Source of the DNA: a bacterium | GTDB lineage: Bacteria > Bacteroidota > Bacteroidia > Bacteroidales > Muribaculaceae | Direction: 5' to 3' | NCBI GenBank assembly: GCA_004563195.1 | Contig: SFTJ01000017.1 | Location: 1 to 57,766, forward strand | Length of the DNA stretch: 57,766 bases | In this document: piece after piece, positions 1 through 8,226 of the stretch | Numbering within the stretch: the first letter of the stretch is position 1 | Layout of the letters: each line of letters begins with the position of its first letter | Program-made: the position numbers and the translations under genes | Notes under the pieces: model-generated | Told to the model about the DNA's origin: nothing | The model's database searches: none | What the model saw: the letters and a program-made list of their open reading frames with translations, nothing else

Positions 1-499
1 TTCCTAACGGCAACCGCTGTAACAAATCAGGCTCTTTCTCCAACAACTCGTGATACCGTTCCGAGGCGACGGCTGACAACATGGAAATCAGCCGTTCCTC
101 GGCAGCAAGCAGTTCCATTTCCGCATAACGCCGTCCCCAATTAGCTATGTGCAAATCCTCCAAGAATAACTCTTTCAGTTTTTTCCTTTCCAATACATAT
201 AAGACAGAATTTTCCATCAGCTCCATTGTTTCATACCCCGGTTCGTCATTCACATATCCTTTCATGGAAACAATAGTCGCCCCTTCCTTGCCGACCCAAA
301 AGGTAATTTCTTTCCCCTCTACCGAAGTATAGGCGCGGACAATGCCTTTCTTGATGAAAAAGATGTCTTTTTCTATCTTGCCATATTCCAACACTTGGAA
401 TCCTTTTGGGTATGAGACTTCCGTCAGGCATTGCCGTAACTTGTCCAAAGACGCATCTGGCATGGCATATCTCTGGTTGATGATTTCCTTTATATCCAT
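1..499 (-). CDS. Crp/Fnr-family transcriptional regulator (partial, C-terminus off the left edge)
   Basis: Reading the minus strand from an ATG at 499 gives an open frame of 166 codons to the window edge, starting MDIKEIINQRYAMPDASLDK. It contains a cyclic-nucleotide-binding-type beta-roll (residues about 25-115, with PKGFQVLEYGKIEKDIFFIK followed by a GIVRAY strand) and then a long helix rich in Glu and Leu. The DNA-binding helix-turn-helix would lie beyond the edge. Family members sense small ligands or redox state and bind palindromic operators. The gene is divergent from an efflux pair, so it probably controls that pair; this is inference. An ATG at 506 is out of frame. Family confidence is good; the ligand is unknown. 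Confidence 0.85.
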   Translation of the reverse strand, partial: MDIKEIINQRYAMPDASLDKLRQCLTEVSYPKGFQVLEYGKIEKDIFFIKKGIVRAYTSVEGKEITFWVGKEGATIVSMKGYVNDEPGYETMELMENSVLYVLERKKLKELFLEDLHIANWGRRYAEMELLAAEERLISMLSAVASERYHELLEKEPDLLQRLPLG

Positions 500-540
500 A
501 AGTCATTTTTGTGGTACAAAATTATAAAATAGTGCACAGA

Positions 541-604
541 AACAGCAGCTAACGGCTGTTTTTTTGTCAAATGCAAAATCCGTTTTTACCAAATGTAAAA
601 AACG
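541..604. promoter_or_regulatory. two inverted repeats in the divergent regulator/efflux intergenic region
   Basis: Two palindromes lie between the divergent genes. AACAGC (541-546) pairs with GCTGTT (555-560) and is followed by a T run. CGTTTTTAC (581-589) pairs with GTAAAAAACG (595-604) around CAAAT. CAAATG followed by an A-rich run occurs twice, near 568 and 590. The second palindrome sits just upstream of the TACTTTTG box and is a plausible operator for the Crp/Fnr protein; the first could instead act as a short terminator or leader hairpin. Function is inferred from position only. Confidence 0.4.
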
Positions 605-621
605 ATTAGAAATTACTTGCT

Positions 622-629
622 TACTTTTG
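622..629 (+). promoter_or_regulatory. Bacteroidetes -7 box for the efflux operon
   Basis: TACTTTTG matches TAnnTTTG exactly and lies 25 nt before the SMR start codon. No clear TTTG element is visible at the usual 19-21 nt upstream. Confidence 0.6.
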
Positions 630-654
630 CACCCGAATTTAATAAATCATAGGT

Positions 655-981
655 ATGAATTGGATAATTTTATTTCTGGCAGGATTGTTTGAGGTAAGCC
701 TTACATTCTGCTTGGGAAAAACGAGAGAGGCATCAGGTATTGGTTTTTATCTGTGGGGAAGCGGTTTCTTGGCTTCCACGGTATTGAGTATGGCATTACT
801 TGCCAAAGCGGTTCAGACTTTGCCTTTGGGCACGGCATACGCCATTTGGACGGGTATCGGAGCGGTCGGCACGGTCTTGATTGGGATATTCGTTTTCAAA
901 GAGCCGGCCACTCCCATACGGCTTTTCTTCCTGTTCACACTCATTGCCTCCTTGATTGGATTGAAATTTGTGTCATACTGA
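655..981 (+). CDS. small multidrug resistance (SMR) family transporter, SugE/Gdx-like
   Basis: This 108-residue protein has four predicted membrane helices and the family hallmarks: WIIL at the N-terminus, the coupling Glu at residue 13 in AGLFEV, SMALLA in helix 2, and LPLGTAYAIWTGIGAVG in helix 3. SMR proteins are antiparallel homodimers exchanging protons for cationic substrates. The wording is closest to SugE/Gdx guanidinium exporters, but the Trp expected at position 16 of that subtype is Leu here, so substrate choice is uncertain. It lies 12 nt upstream of an MFS gene in an apparent operon and opposite a Crp/Fnr regulator. Confidence 0.9.
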   Translation: MNWIILFLAGLFEVSLTFCLGKTREASGIGFYLWGSGFLASTVLSMALLAKAVQTLPLGTAYAIWTGIGAVGTVLIGIFVFKEPATPIRLFFLFTLIASLIGLKFVSY

Positions 982-993
982 AAGTAGGAATAA

Positions 994-2199
994 ATGATGA
1001 AATATGAATTGAGAGAAAGCCACGGCATTCCGGCACCTCTGCTGGCTCTGATGGCAGTCTCTACCGGGCTTTCCGTTGCCAACTGCTACTACAACCAGCC
1101 TTTGTTGGGCAGCATGGCAAAGGATTTTGGGGTAAGCGACTTTTCTGCCAGCATGGTTGCGACATTGACCCAGATAGGTTATGTAGTCGGACTTGTGTTT
1201 GTCATTCCGCTTGGCGATTTGGTTTCACGAAAGCAGCTTATATTGACCAATTATATCATTTCATCGTGCGCATTGCTTGCCATAGCACTTGCCCCTAACA
1301 TCTATTGGGTGTGGGGCACATCCTTGCTTGCCGGAGCATCTTCGGTTATGCCGCAGTTCTTCATCCCGTTGGTGTCTTTCCATTCAGCACCGGCACACAA
1401 GGTACGCAACGTGGGGATTATACAGTCCTGTTTGCTCATAGGCATTCTTGGCTCACGGGTGTTAAGTGGTTTCCTGGCTGATATGTGGGGATGGCATTCC
1501 GTCTATTTTGTGGCTTGTGTGTTTATGCTCGGATGCTTTCTAATGATTTATAAGATGCTTCCCGTTCTGCCTGCTCGTTCGAGTGAAAATTATGCGGGTC
1601 TGATGAAATCCTTGTTGCGTCTGCTTGCCAAATACTCGTACTTGCGGATCGCTTCGTTGAGGGCGGCATTGGCTTATGGCTCGTTCTTTGCGTTGTGGAG
1701 TTGCCTTGCTTTCCGGATGAAGCAAGAGCCATTCTTTGCGGATGACGATATTATCGGGGCACTCGGTTTGAGCGGATTGGCAGGTGCCTCTACGGTTGTA
1801 TTCATTAGCGGCTATGTCCAGAAGTACGGCGTAAGGTTCTTCTCTATTGTCGGGGGATGTGTTATCTTGGCTGCATGGTTGTTGACATTTTTTGGAAATG
1901 ACAGCTACTTGTGGATGATAATCGCCATCCTTTTGATTGATGCAGGAATGCAATGCATCCATTTGTCAAATCAGACCAGCGTGGTCACCCTCGACGCATC
2001 CGCCATCAACCGAGTCAATACCGTTTATATGACCATCTACTTCCTGGGCGGTTCTGCTGGTACGTTCGTTTCAGGTCTGTTTTGGCAACATTACGGATGG
2101 GCAGGCGTGGTAGGAGTAGGAGTTGCCTTTACCGTGGCTTCCTTGTTCGTTAATTGCTTCCAACCAAGACTGCATAAGGAAGAATGCTCAATATTCTGA
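994..2199 (+). CDS. MFS transporter (DHA1-type efflux)
   Basis: A 401-residue protein with about twelve hydrophobic segments. The N-terminal motif ANCYYNQPLL and the loop 2-3 motif GDLVSRKQ are typical of drug:H+ antiporter-1 members of the major facilitator superfamily. It follows the SMR gene after 12 nt and both probably share one promoter. AGTAGGA, 5-11 nt before the ATG, could act as a ribosome site. The next codon is also ATG, so the true start could be one residue later. The substrate cannot be read from sequence; pairing with an SMR gene suggests export of a toxic small molecule. Confidence 0.88.
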   Translation: MMKYELRESHGIPAPLLALMAVSTGLSVANCYYNQPLLGSMAKDFGVSDFSASMVATLTQIGYVVGLVFVIPLGDLVSRKQLILTNYIISSCALLAIALAPNIYWVWGTSLLAGASSVMPQFFIPLVSFHSAPAHKVRNVGIIQSCLLIGILGSRVLSGFLADMWGWHSVYFVACVFMLGCFLMIYKMLPVLPARSSENYAGLMKSLLRLLAKYSYLRIASLRAALAYGSFFALWSCLAFRMKQEPFFADDDIIGALGLSGLAGASTVVFISGYVQKYGVRFFSIVGGCVILAAWLLTFFGNDSYLWMIIAILLIDAGMQCIHLSNQTSVVTLDASAINRVNTVYMTIYFLGGSAGTFVSGLFWQHYGWAGVVGVGVAFTVASLFVNCFQPRLHKEECSIF

Positions 2200-2283
2200 C
2201 TAAAATAATTTTTGGAATGATCCTTTCAGTCTGAATATTTTTCATACCTTTGTACCGTAAGAGTTTCCCAAACAAGCAAAGCG

Positions 2284-2436
2284 ATGCAGACCACGGCAAT
2301 TAGGACGGTTGCCAACTCATTACCTGAAAACGAAGTAATTCTTCTAACTCTCTTGATTTCAAAGAGGTATATTCCTTATACAGATTTACTGAAAATTCTA
2401 AATAGTTTATTATATTTGCTATATGGAAATGGTTGA
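2284..2436 (+). CDS. possible 50-residue ORF overlapping the tilS start
   Basis: ATG at 2284 opens a 50-codon frame (begins MQTTAIRTVANSLPENEV, ends LLYLLYGNG) stopping at 2436, 14 nt inside tilS. A TACCTTTG box at 2245-2252 lies upstream and would place transcription start about 25 nt before it. The composition is protein-like (amphipathic Leu/Ile-rich helix), but no family is recognised and the frame could be chance or the remnant of a longer gene. It could also serve as a translationally coupled leader for tilS. Confidence 0.25.
   Translation: MQTTAIRTVANSLPENEVILLTLLISKRYIPYTDLLKILNSLLYLLYGNG
2411..2418 (+). promoter_or_regulatory. -7 box abutting the tilS start codon
   Basis: TATATTTG matches TAnnTTTG and ends 4 nt before the tilS ATG (2423). 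The TTTA at 2385-2388 could be a weak -33 element (22-nt gap). Transcription would begin at or next to the ATG. Confidence 0.5.
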
Positions 2437-3772
2437 ATTTGAAGAAAAGGTAAGTTTATTTATCGATAAGGAGTGCAAAATAGGACATTTTGCCCCGATA
2501 ATAGCAGCAGTGAGTGGAGGAGCCGATTCGGTGGCGATGCTCACGGTGCTGCATAATTTGCGCTACGAATGTGTGGTGGCGCATTGTAATTTTCATCTTC
2601 GCGGTGCCGAAAGCAATCGCGATGAGCAGTTTGTGCGCCAATTGGCAGCAGAGCTCAATTTGCCACTCGAGGTGGAACACTTCGATGTGAAGTCGTATAT
2701 GGCTCAGCATAAGGTGTCTACCGAGATGGCGTGCCGCGAATTGCGCTATGCGTGGTTTGAGACCCTCAAGCAGCGCTATTCGGCACAAGCTGTGGCAGTG
2801 GCACATCATAGCGACGATGCCATAGAGACATTTTTCCTGAATGCTGCACGCGGAAGCGGTGTGCAGGGCCTTGCAGCCATAAAGCCTCGAAATGGCGATG
2901 TGGTGCGACCTATGCTCGATGTTGGCCGCTACGATATTGAAGAATATCTGAAGAAGTGCGGACGCACCTTTGTCACCGACAGCACCAATCAAACCATAGA
3001 TTTTAAGCGCAACAAGGTGCGCAATGTGCTTGTGCCCATGTTCTGGACGGTTTTGCCCGAATCGCAAACCGGCTTGCTGCGCACGCTTCGCGACATGCGC
3101 AGTTCGGCGCGATTGTATGCCGAATTTGTAGATGCCAAGAAGCGCGAGATATGTCAAAGTCGTGGCGGAGGAGTGGTGGAAGTGCGTTATGAGCCCCTTC
3201 TTGCCATGCGCGAGGCAGAGACGATGCTTTTTGAGATACTCAAGGACTACGGATTCAATAGTTGGCAAGTAGCCGAGGTGTGGAATGCATTGTGCCATAG
3301 CGGAAAACGCTTCTATTCAAGTCTTTACGAACTGAGTGTGGAGCGTGAGTGTCTTATTATCAGTCCCGGAGAAGCCGTGTCGGATGCAGAAATAGAGGTG
3401 AATTTTTATGACCACACTACTTATGCCGGAATAATTGAGTTGGAGAGAAGGAGCGGGCGGTTTACGCCCGGCGATGTAGACGGAGCCATGAGCATAGCAT
3501 TGAGCAATGATGTGCTGCAAGCAAAAGACGTGGTATTGCGCCGATGGCGAAAGGGCGACCGCATGCGACCCTTCGGGATGAAAGGCTCAAAATTGCTGAG
3601 CGATTTGTTTGTGGATATGAAGATGGGCGAGAGCGAGAAGCGCTCGGCGTGGGTGCTCGAAGTGGATGGCACCATAGTGTGGGTGCTCGGACGCCGCGCC
3701 GCCGATGCTTATCGCATAGCAAAGAACGATGAAGGCTATGTGTTATTATATTATGTGGAACAATCGGAGTAA
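2423..3772 (+). CDS. tilS: tRNA(Ile)-lysidine synthase
   Basis: TilS converts C34 of the CAU-anticodon tRNA(Ile) to lysidine with ATP and lysine, so that the tRNA reads AUA. The 449-residue protein has the PP-loop SGGADS at residues 31-36, an AHHSDDAIET motif (about 132-141) and the RNKVRNVLVP signature near residue 195, followed by the C-terminal tRNA-binding domain with a WRKGDRMRPFGM motif. Length fits the family. The chosen start leaves about 30 residues before the P-loop, as usual; ATG at 2429 is an alternative. A DUF4886 gene follows after 27 nt. Confidence 0.95.
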   Translation: MEMVEFEEKVSLFIDKECKIGHFAPIIAAVSGGADSVAMLTVLHNLRYECVVAHCNFHLRGAESNRDEQFVRQLAAELNLPLEVEHFDVKSYMAQHKVSTEMACRELRYAWFETLKQRYSAQAVAVAHHSDDAIETFFLNAARGSGVQGLAAIKPRNGDVVRPMLDVGRYDIEEYLKKCGRTFVTDSTNQTIDFKRNKVRNVLVPMFWTVLPESQTGLLRTLRDMRSSARLYAEFVDAKKREICQSRGGGVVEVRYEPLLAMREAETMLFEILKDYGFNSWQVAEVWNALCHSGKRFYSSLYELSVERECLIISPGEAVSDAEIEVNFYDHTTYAGIIELERRSGRFTPGDVDGAMSIALSNDVLQAKDVVLRRWRKGDRMRPFGMKGSKLLSDLFVDMKMGESEKRSAWVLEVDGTIVWVLGRRAADAYRIAKNDEGYVLLYYVEQSE

Positions 3773-3799
3773 GCAAAAACAGCGAAAAAACTATTAGCG

Positions 3800-4693
3800 A
3801 TGAAAAAGATTTTGATAGCCATAGTGCTGATGGCAATGGCGGTGACCACCGTAAGAGCAGCGCACGGAGCGCCAAACTATCCCTTGCCACAGAACCCCGA
3901 CACCTTGCGAATACTTGGAGTGGGCAACAGTTTTACTGACGATGGGATGATGTATTTGCCATATCTGCTGCAAGCGGCAGGGATAAAGAATGTGGTGCTC
4001 GGACGCTTGTATATAGGCGGCTGCACCCTTGAGCGACAAGTGAAGGAATATGAAAACAACAATCCCGCCTATGTCTACACCAAATCGGTGAATAACAAGT
4101 GGACCACAGTGAGCAAAAATGCCACCATGCTCGATGGCTTGCTCGATGAGAAATGGGATATACTGGTGGTGCAACAAGCCTCCGGCGTGTCGGGGAAATA
4201 TGAGTCGTATCAGCCTTGGCTCGACCGTTTGATAGAAATATTGCGATTTAATTGCCGCAATGCCGGTGCCACCATAGCCTGGCAGCAAACATGGGCATAC
4301 AGCACCGACTCCAACCACCCCGAATACCCCAATTACGAGCAAAATCAGCTCGTGATGTATAAGGATATAATGGAGTGTAACGAGCAACTGCTCGATGACA
4401 CACCCATCGATGTGGTGATACCAACCGGTACAGCCATTCAGAACTTGCGCACTGCTATGCAAGATGCTCGCGACTTCACTCGCGACGGCTATCACTTGAA
4501 TTATAAGATGGGGCGTTACACGGCAGCTTGCACATGGTTTCAGGCGCTGATTGCGCCGGTGTTTCGCACCACCATCGAGGGCAACGCAAGCCGTTTGAAA
4601 GGTTCGTCGCAAGCACTTACCGATGCCGAAGCCTTAGCTTGCCATTTGGCGGCACGCCGCGCTTGTGCACGCCGCTTCAAGGTGTGGAAGTAA
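3800..4693 (+). CDS. secreted DUF4886 SGNH-hydrolase-like protein
   Basis: A 297-residue protein with a signal peptide (residues 1-20, cleaved near VRA-AHG). The mature part carries VGNSFTDDGM at 41-50, where Ser44 fits the SGNH nucleophile block, then LYIGGCTLE, a QQASGVSGKYESYQPWL segment, and a late RDGYHLN motif that supplies the Asp-x-x-His pair. This order is that of DUF4886 proteins, common in Bacteroidetes and related to GDSL esterases. It probably hydrolyses an ester in the periplasm or at the surface, but the substrate is unknown. It may be co-transcribed with tilS and ends at a strong hairpin. Confidence 0.85.
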   Translation: MKKILIAIVLMAMAVTTVRAAHGAPNYPLPQNPDTLRILGVGNSFTDDGMMYLPYLLQAAGIKNVVLGRLYIGGCTLERQVKEYENNNPAYVYTKSVNNKWTTVSKNATMLDGLLDEKWDILVVQQASGVSGKYESYQPWLDRLIEILRFNCRNAGATIAWQQTWAYSTDSNHPEYPNYEQNQLVMYKDIMECNEQLLDDTPIDVVIPTGTAIQNLRTAMQDARDFTRDGYHLNYKMGRYTAACTWFQALIAPVFRTTIEGNASRLKGSSQALTDAEALACHLAARRACARRFKVWK

Positions 4694-4722
4694 ACATCGA
4701 AGGATTTTTTGCTAAAAAATGA

Positions 4723-4768
4723 GATGATAGGAGTTACCTAATGCAACATATAGGTGGCTCCTATCATC
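4723..4768. terminator. bidirectional terminator between convergent genes
   Basis: GATGATAGGAG (4723-4733) and CTCCTATCATC (4758-4768) form a perfect 11-bp stem, with an inner ACCT/AGGT pairing. The minus strand is followed by a T6 run. It separates the DUF4886 gene from the convergent aldolase gene. Confidence 0.75.
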
Positions 4769-4787
4769 ATTATATTATATGTGTAAG

Positions 4788-5828
4788 TCACAACTTCTCG
4801 ATGGCAGCGATGAGAGCATCGACTGCTTCGGGGCGAGTGGCCCAACTTGTGCAGAAGCGCACTGCCGTGCGGCTCTGGTCGATGCGAGTCCATGGTGAGA
4901 ACACAAATTGCTTGCCCAGGATTTCGATTTGCTCGGTGGTGAGAATGGGGAATTGCTGATTGGTGCTGCTATCTACCAAAAAATCGATGTCACGGCGAGA
5001 AAAAGCGTCGCGAATGCGCAATGCCTGCTTCACGGCATGCTTCGAAATCGAGAGGTAGAGATTGTCGCTGAAAAGCGTAAGAAACTGTATTCCCAGCAGA
5101 CGCCCCTTGGCGAGCATAGCGCCTTGCTGCTTAATGTGATAGCGAAAATCGCGCACATCGAAGCGCCTGTTGGTAAACACCACAGCCTCGCCAAAGAGCG
5201 CGCCCACCTTGGTGCCACCTATGTAGAACACATCGCAGAGGTGAGGCAAATCGGCGAGCGTAATGTCGCATTCGGGCGAAGCCAATCCGTAGCCCAAGCG
5301 AGCACCATCGATAAACAGCGGCAGATTGAGCCGTTGGCAAGTGCTGTAGATGTCGGAGAGCTGCTGTTTCGAATATATGGTGCCTGTCTCGGTGGGAAAA
5401 GATATGTATACCATACCCGGCTGCACCATGTGTTCCGGACCATCCTCGGCGAGGTGATCGGCCACCGCCTGCTCTATCTGAAGAGCTGAAATCTTGCCCG
5501 CATTGGCAGGAAGAGCCAGCACCTTGTGCCCGGTGTGCTCAATGGCACCCGTTTCGTGCACATTGATGTGCCCGGTGTGGGCGCAAATCACGCCTTGATA
5601 GGGACGGAGCAACGAAGCGATGACGGTGGTGTTGGCTTGCGTGCCACCCACCAAAAAGTGCACCGAAGCATCGGGGCAGCCAATAGCCTCGATGATGGCA
5701 CGGCGCGCCCGGGCACAATAGCTGTCCTCACCGTAGCCCGCTGTTTGCTCCATATTAGTTGCCACAAGGCGCTCCATTATTGCCGGATGCGCTCCCTCGT
5801 TGTAGTCGCATTGAAATTGTATCATCAT
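4788..5828 (-). CDS. ltaE: low-specificity L-threonine aldolase
   Basis: This PLP enzyme cleaves L-threonine or allo-threonine to glycine and acetaldehyde. The 346-residue protein shows the family pattern: FQCDYNEGAHPAI at the N-terminus, GGTQANTT (61-68), HETGAIE (91-97), FIDGARLGYGL (172-182) and FYIGGTKVGA (201-210), with Lys207 as the predicted Schiff-base lysine. Length is normal. ATG at 5828 is followed at once by a second ATG. It is divergent from rho with 345 nt between them and convergent with the DUF4886 gene. Confidence 0.93.
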   Translation of the reverse strand: MMIQFQCDYNEGAHPAIMERLVATNMEQTAGYGEDSYCARARRAIIEAIGCPDASVHFLVGGTQANTTVIASLLRPYQGVICAHTGHINVHETGAIEHTGHKVLALPANAGKISALQIEQAVADHLAEDGPEHMVQPGMVYISFPTETGTIYSKQQLSDIYSTCQRLNLPLFIDGARLGYGLASPECDITLADLPHLCDVFYIGGTKVGALFGEAVVFTNRRFDVRDFRYHIKQQGAMLAKGRLLGIQFLTLFSDNLYLSISKHAVKQALRIRDAFSRRDIDFLVDSSTNQQFPILTTEQIEILGKQFVFSPWTRIDQSRTAVRFCTSWATRPEAVDALIAAIEKL

Positions 5829-5917
5829 TTTGAGGTTAATTATTAATTACAATAAGGTAAAAATCTATCGCAAAATTATAAAAACCGTGCAAACAGTTAA
5901 ACTTTTTGCACAAAAGA

Positions 5918-5947
5918 TTGTTGAGAAAGAAAAAATTCGTATATTTG
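5918..5947 (+). promoter_or_regulatory. promoter for rho
   Basis: TTG at 5918-5920 (repeated at 5921-5923) is followed after 19 nt by TATATTTG at 5940-5947, a good match to the Bacteroidetes -33/-7 pair. It predicts a 5' untranslated region of about 220 nt. Confidence 0.7.
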
Positions 5948-5968
5948 CACAAGAAATCAGAAAACGAA

Positions 5969-6132
5969 GGCACAAAAGCGAAGTGAGCTATGTGATGTGA
6001 CCAAGATTTGTGCCGTATCCTATATTAAAAAATACAAACAATCACATTTTAAATAAAAGATAACAAATACAAAGTTTGTTTTTTAGCATCGTTGTGCGAT
6101 AAGAGTATTTGAAGAGTGAAAAAAAATTTCAC
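5969..6132 (+). promoter_or_regulatory. structured 5' leader of rho
   Basis: The long untranslated region between the promoter and the ATG at 6174 contains several inverted repeats: GGCACAAA (5969-5976) with TTTGTGCC (6007-6014); AACAAA (6062-6067) with TTTGTT (6075-6080) followed by four more T; ATCG/CGAT (6088-6100); and GTGAAA (6116-6121) with TTTCAC (6127-6132). The second resembles a weak terminator. Rho is autoregulated through its leader in Escherichia coli; similar control here is inference. Confidence 0.4.
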
Positions 6133-6173
6133 CAAGCGCACACGATATGGAACAACTCCACTAATATATCTTT

Positions 6174-8186
6174 ATGTACACATTATTAGAATTGAACGCT
6201 ATGCCTGAGAACGAATTGCGCGCAGTCGCCAAAGAACTCGGCATAAAGAAGTCGGATACCGAAACGTTGGAAACGCTGGCCTACGCTATCATCGACCATC
6301 AGGCAGAGGTGGCGTCGAAGGACAAAGCGAGCAACGGAAAGGCAAAACGGACTACTAAGAAAAAAACGGAAACAGATAAAGAAGCAGCGGGCGACGAAAA
6401 GAAGCCGGCAGCCAAGCGGACAACAAAAAAAGCAGAGCCAAAAGCAGCGGCGTCGGCAAAGAAAGCAGCAAAGTCCAAAACGGATGATACCGCAGCGGCA
6501 CCTGCAGCCGAGAAGAAGACTACTCGCAAACGCACCCGCGTGGCTGAAGTGAAGGCAGAGGCAACTCCTGTGGAAGAAGCAGCACCTGCACCCGTGGCTG
6601 AAGCAGCGCCTGCACCTGCGGAAGCACCTACACCCGCTCAGCCTGCCGAGCCGCAACCCGTGCAAACCACCGAGCCCGAGGTAAAACCTGAGCAAAAGGA
6701 AGCGCAAGCAGCACCTGCACCTACCGAAGCTCAACAACCCAATAACGCCGAAAAAGAGAAAGAAGTGGAAAAGACCACATTCACTCCGCGTGTGTTCACT
6801 CCCAAAGGTAAGCAAGATGCCGGTGTCAATCTGCTCAACGAATTTTTCCCGACCACGGCAGTAAGTTTCCATCCCCGTTCGCAGCAAGAACGCGAAGTGG
6901 CAGCCAAGCGAGCCGCTGAGGAAGCAGCCAAGGCTCCCATAATTCTCGAGGAACCAAAGGCAGAGAAAGAGCCCAAGCAAAGCCGACAGAAAAAACAAAA
7001 GAAACAGAAACAGCAACAATTGCAGCAAGAGTTGCAGGAAAATCCATATCTCGAAAATCCTTACAACTTCGAGGGTATACTCAAGGGAAAAGGTCTGCTC
7101 GAAGTGATGCCCGATGGCTATGGCTTCCTGCGCTCGTCGGACTATAACTACCTTACCTCGCCCGACGATGTGTATGTGTCGCAAGCACAAATAAAGCAAT
7201 ATAGCCTCAAGACCGGCGATATAGTGGAAGGCAACATACGTCCGCCACGCGAAGGCGAAAAATACTTCCCGCTTTGCGGTGTTGACACCATCAACGGCGC
7301 ATCGCCCGAATTGGTGCGCGACCGTGTGCCTTTCGAACATCTCACTCCGCTTTTCCCCGATGAAAAGTTCGACCTCGTGAGCAAAAAGAACTACAATATT
7401 TCCACTCGAGTGGTAGATTTGTTCTCGCCGATAGGCAAGGGTCAGCGCGGACTGATTGTGGCACCGCCTAAGACCGGTAAGACCATGTTGCTCAAGGATA
7501 TAGCCAATTCGATAGCCGATAACCATCCCACCACACACCTTATAGTGCTGCTTATAGATGAGCGCCCCGAGGAAGTTACCGATATGCGTCGCAGTGTGAA
7601 GGCCGATGTTATAGCATCTACCTTCGATGAGCCCGCCGAGCGCCATGTGAAGATAGCCGGACTGGTGCTTGAGAGCGCAAAGCGCATGGTGGAATGTGGC
7701 CACGATGTGGTGATTCTGCTCGACTCAATCACACGTTTGGCACGCGCCTACAACACCAATCAGCCTGCTTCGGGCAAGATATTGTCGGGTGGTGTAGATG
7801 CCAATGCATTGCAGAAACCAAAACGATTCTTCGGTGCGGCTCGTAACATAGAGGGCGGCGGCAGCCTTACCATCATAGCTACTGCACTTATCGAAACAGG
7901 TAGCAAGATGGATGAAGTAATCTTCGAAGAATTTAAGGGAACCGGTAATATGGAACTCCAGCTCGACCGCAAGCTATCGAACAAGCGCATATTCCCGGCT
8001 GTGGATATCCTGGCATCGAGCACACGCCGCGACGACCTTCTTATTCGTCCCGAATTGCTCAGCCGCATGTGGGTGCTTCGCAATTTCTTGAGCGACCGCA
8101 CCACCGTGGAAGCTATGGAATTTATAAAGGACCGTATGGAAAAAACTCGCAGCAACGAAGAACTGCTGCTCACCATGGACCGCTAA
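6174..8186 (+). CDS. rho: transcription termination factor Rho with long disordered insertion
   Basis: Rho is a hexameric RNA-dependent ATPase that ends transcription. The 670-residue protein has the N-terminal Rho helical domain (residues 1-45, ELRAVAKELGIKKSDTE), then about 240 residues of low-complexity Lys/Ala/Pro/Glu-rich sequence, the cold-shock RNA-binding domain (about 300-370, GYGFLRSSDYNYL), Walker A APPKTGKT near 430, Walker B VILLDSITRLAR, and the Q-loop SGGVDANALQKPKRF near 537. Escherichia coli Rho has 419 residues; the excess is the insertion. Such insertions are normal in Bacteroidetes, and in Bacteroides thetaiotaomicron the disordered part drives condensate formation. No Shine-Dalgarno precedes the ATG. 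Confidence 0.97.
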   Translation: MYTLLELNAMPENELRAVAKELGIKKSDTETLETLAYAIIDHQAEVASKDKASNGKAKRTTKKKTETDKEAAGDEKKPAAKRTTKKAEPKAAASAKKAAKSKTDDTAAAPAAEKKTTRKRTRVAEVKAEATPVEEAAPAPVAEAAPAPAEAPTPAQPAEPQPVQTTEPEVKPEQKEAQAAPAPTEAQQPNNAEKEKEVEKTTFTPRVFTPKGKQDAGVNLLNEFFPTTAVSFHPRSQQEREVAAKRAAEEAAKAPIILEEPKAEKEPKQSRQKKQKKQKQQQLQQELQENPYLENPYNFEGILKGKGLLEVMPDGYGFLRSSDYNYLTSPDDVYVSQAQIKQYSLKTGDIVEGNIRPPREGEKYFPLCGVDTINGASPELVRDRVPFEHLTPLFPDEKFDLVSKKNYNISTRVVDLFSPIGKGQRGLIVAPPKTGKTMLLKDIANSIADNHPTTHLIVLLIDERPEEVTDMRRSVKADVIASTFDEPAERHVKIAGLVLESAKRMVECGHDVVILLDSITRLARAYNTNQPASGKILSGGVDANALQKPKRFFGAARNIEGGGSLTIIATALIETGSKMDEVIFEEFKGTGNMELQLDRKLSNKRIFPAVDILASSTRRDDLLIRPELLSRMWVLRNFLSDRTTVEAMEFIKDRMEKTRSNEELLLTMDR

Positions 8187-8226
8187 TAAGGCAAATAATT
8201 CGCCTCAAAGAGGCATAACAAAGCAA

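Noticed and set aside
246..506. 86-codon minus-strand frame at the left edge
   Set aside because: It is out of frame with the Crp/Fnr regulator, which starts at 499 and has clear family features.
6186..7703. 505-codon minus-strand frame opposite rho
   Set aside because: It consists largely of Cys/Arg/Leu/Phe repeats that mirror the Lys/Ala/Pro/Glu-rich Rho insertion; no promoter or family match.
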